From: Fischerella sp. CENA71
GTDB lineage: Bacteria > Cyanobacteriota > Cyanobacteriia > Cyanobacteriales > Nostocaceae
Assembly: GCA_024239075.1 (NCBI GenBank)
Contig: JANBVI010000076.1
Location: 1-64,000 of the forward strand
Length of the DNA stretch: 64,000 nucleotides
Direction of reading: 5' to 3'
In this document: positions 62,590-64,000 of the stretch, in pieces
Numbering within the stretch: the stretch's first letter is position 1
Layout of the letters: every line of letters begins with the position of its first letter
The notes under the pieces: model-generated
What the model was told of the DNA's origin: nothing
Databases searched by the model: none
What the model saw: only the letters and a program-made list of their open reading frames with translations
Made by a program: the position numbers and the translations under genes

Positions 62590-63876
62590 CTACTTCTTAA
62601 GTGTAAAAAAGAATGTAGTACCCACGCCTAACTCTGATTCTACCCAAACTTCTCCGCCATACATTTCTACAATTTTTTTAACTATGGCTAATCCAATACC
62701 AGTACTCTCTAAGTTTTTGTTATCAGATAGTTTTTGAAATATTTTAAATATGCGCTCAAAATGCTCTTTTTCAATACCAGGACCATTGTCTTTAACACTA
62801 ATTTGCCAATACCCATTCTTTTCAGTACAAGCGATTGTAATCTTGCCCTGGGGTTTATCAATGAATTTAATAGCATTACTCAATAAATTTTGAAAAACTT
62901 GTTCTATACGAGTTTTTTCACCAGAAACTATAGGTAATTCATTAGTTATATTTATTTGAATGTTTTCTATTGGTTCAAGTAATTCAGTTACTTCTGTGAC
63001 GACATCATTTAAATTTACTTGCCTGATTTCTTCTTTAATGCGTCCAATTCGTGAGTATTGTAATATTGCATCAATTAAACTATATATTTTTTTAACTCTA
63101 GCAATTAGCAAATTAATTAATTGCTTTCCTTCATCGTCCAACTTGTCTGCATAATCAGATACTAACCATTCTGATAATGAGCTAATTCCCCTGAGTGGTG
63201 CTTTTAAATCATGGGAGACTATATAGGCAAAATCGTTTAATTCTTGATTAGTACTTTCTAATTCTTTTAATAACAATGCCATTTTTTCTTGAGACTGCTG
63301 ACGTTGAATCACTTCTTGCTGGAGTAATTCATTCGTTTTGGCAAGTTCTGCTGTGCGCTGTTCCACTAATTCTTCTAAATTTTCTTTGTATTCGCGTAAC
63401 TCTTGTTCTACTCGTTTACGTTCTATAATTTCTATTTGTAAAGCGTTATTTGCTGTTTCTAGTTGCGCTGGGCTAGGCAGAGCTAGTGCTTGAGGTACTA
63501 AAGGTATTAAGGTTAAAGCAGTATAAAAAGAAACTATAGCCGTGATAGCTTTAATACCGCCTGATAACCAATAGTCAGGATGCCACAGCGTCCATACTTC
63601 CATAATATGGGTAGTGCCACAAGAGATAATAAAAGCTCCAAACAAGAAAAAAACATTCTTGAATGGCACATCTTCTCTTTTACGGACAAAATAAATCAGC
63701 GTCAGTGGAATTGAGTAATAAGACAGGGCAATGAACGAATCTGCTAAGATATGTAGCCATAGTAACTGCGGCATCCATAGGTAACAATGACCATGTGGGA
63801 TAAAATTTCCGCTATAAAAAAAGCTACTCACAAAATCCACAATCAAATCTCCGATACATTTGAATTTCAGTACCAT
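62590..63876 (-). CDS. Ethylene-receptor-like sensor histidine kinase
   Basis: 428-aa kinase. Three N-terminal helices form an ETR1-type ethylene-binding domain: LADSFIALSYYSIPLTLIYF supplies Asp46 and Tyr53, and FIISCGTTHIMEVW supplies the copper ligands Cys86 and His90; the spacing equals Asp25, Tyr32, Cys65 and His69 of plant ETR1. A coiled coil (about 140-200) leads to HisKA with VSHDLKAPLRGI and HATPase with N box LLSNAIKF, DNGPGIEKEH and STGIGLAIVKKIV. No GAF, PAS or phytochrome domain is present, unlike plant ETR1. Probably senses ethylene or related small ligands. Confidence 0.9.
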   Translation of the reverse strand: MVLKFKCIGDLIVDFVSSFFYSGNFIPHGHCYLWMPQLLWLHILADSFIALSYYSIPLTLIYFVRKREDVPFKNVFFLFGAFIISCGTTHIMEVWTLWHPDYWLSGGIKAITAIVSFYTALTLIPLVPQALALPSPAQLETANNALQIEIIERKRVEQELREYKENLEELVEQRTAELAKTNELLQQEVIQRQQSQEKMALLLKELESTNQELNDFAYIVSHDLKAPLRGISSLSEWLVSDYADKLDDEGKQLINLLIARVKKIYSLIDAILQYSRIGRIKEEIRQVNLNDVVTEVTELLEPIENIQINITNELPIVSGEKTRIEQVFQNLLSNAIKFIDKPQGKITIACTEKNGYWQISVKDNGPGIEKEHFERIFKIFQKLSDNKNLESTGIGLAIVKKIVEMYGGEVWVESELGVGTTFFFTLKK

Positions 63877-64000
63877 ATAAAAAGTGATAGCTCATCTATT
63901 TTAGGAAACATTTTTTGTCAAAATAAACAAGTTAATGTGAAAAAATATATTTCGCATAATGACTGTTTGGGTTAGTGGTTAGTAGTAATTGATAACCCTT

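Noticed and set aside
1-64000. tRNA, rRNA and tmRNA genes
   Set aside because: Spacers were read for clover-leaf arms and the GTTCRANNC T-loop; none gave a credible structure. A tRNAscan-SE run would be decisive.

Overview
The window looks like chromosome of a filamentous, heterocyst-forming cyanobacterium. Evidence: many HIP1 octamers (GCGATCGC); phycobilisome (apcF), chlorophyll (chlI), NDH-1 (ndhD) and CP12 genes; the cyanobacterium-only glutamine synthetase inactivating factor (gifA); and three parts of the heterocyst-patterning circuit: a PatX-type RGSGR peptide gene, a tandem array of NsiR1-like small RNAs, and hetF. The genus cannot be fixed from the sequence alone. Gene content is mostly ordinary core chromosome with long intergenic spacers rich in heptamer repeats and dispersed palindromes. 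I found no tRNA, rRNA, complete insertion sequence or CRISPR array.

Layout. 0.5-7.2 kb: lytic transglycosylase, VOC protein, FAD oxidoreductase, patX, methyltransferase. 7.6-10.3 kb: nitrogen/light block with gifA and glnA convergent, each with an NtcA-type site, then apcF. 10.5-13.2 kb: A+T-rich, HIP1-poor two-gene module (161-aa protein plus Z1-type ATPase), a likely acquired defence fragment; a C5 DNA methyltransferase of similar composition lies at 19.6-20.9 kb. 13.6-19.4 kb: tlyA, cp12, a DUF697-like GTPase, a Cache/HAMP histidine kinase. 21.1-24.0 kb: manganese ABC transporter, mntC divergent from mntAB. 24.1-34.5 kb: RRM protein with an RBS-sequestering hairpin, chlI, small proteins, an RCK-pore-RCK channel-like protein, M48 and M15 peptidases, ndhD. 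34.8-53.8 kb: a GNAT pseudogene, beta-lactamase-like protein, recQ, pheS, surE, MBL hydrolase, ribF, moxR, an EF-G paralogue, TPR protein, response regulator, acyltransferase, RDD protein, rpmG-rpsR-RNase II. 53.8-58.5 kb: NsiR1 array and hetF. 58.7-63.9 kb: glycosyltransferase-TPR, Tab2-like protein, PmbA/TldE, an ethylene-receptor-like histidine kinase.

How it works together. patX (TCCGGA element with an NtcA-like site upstream), the NsiR1 copies (each with TCCGGA about 35 nt before the predicted start, transcribed toward lower coordinates, so antisense to any long hetF leader) and hetF form a heterocyst-patterning set in one 64-kb segment. gifA and glnA form the nitrogen-assimilation switch: the NtcA box position fits repression of gifA and activation of glnA. 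The most unusual observations are the internally duplicated PatX with a degenerate second motif, the mixture of intact and decayed NsiR1 copies with conserved spacer inverted repeats, the 13-bp stem that masks the ribosome site of the RRM gene, and the Z1 module.
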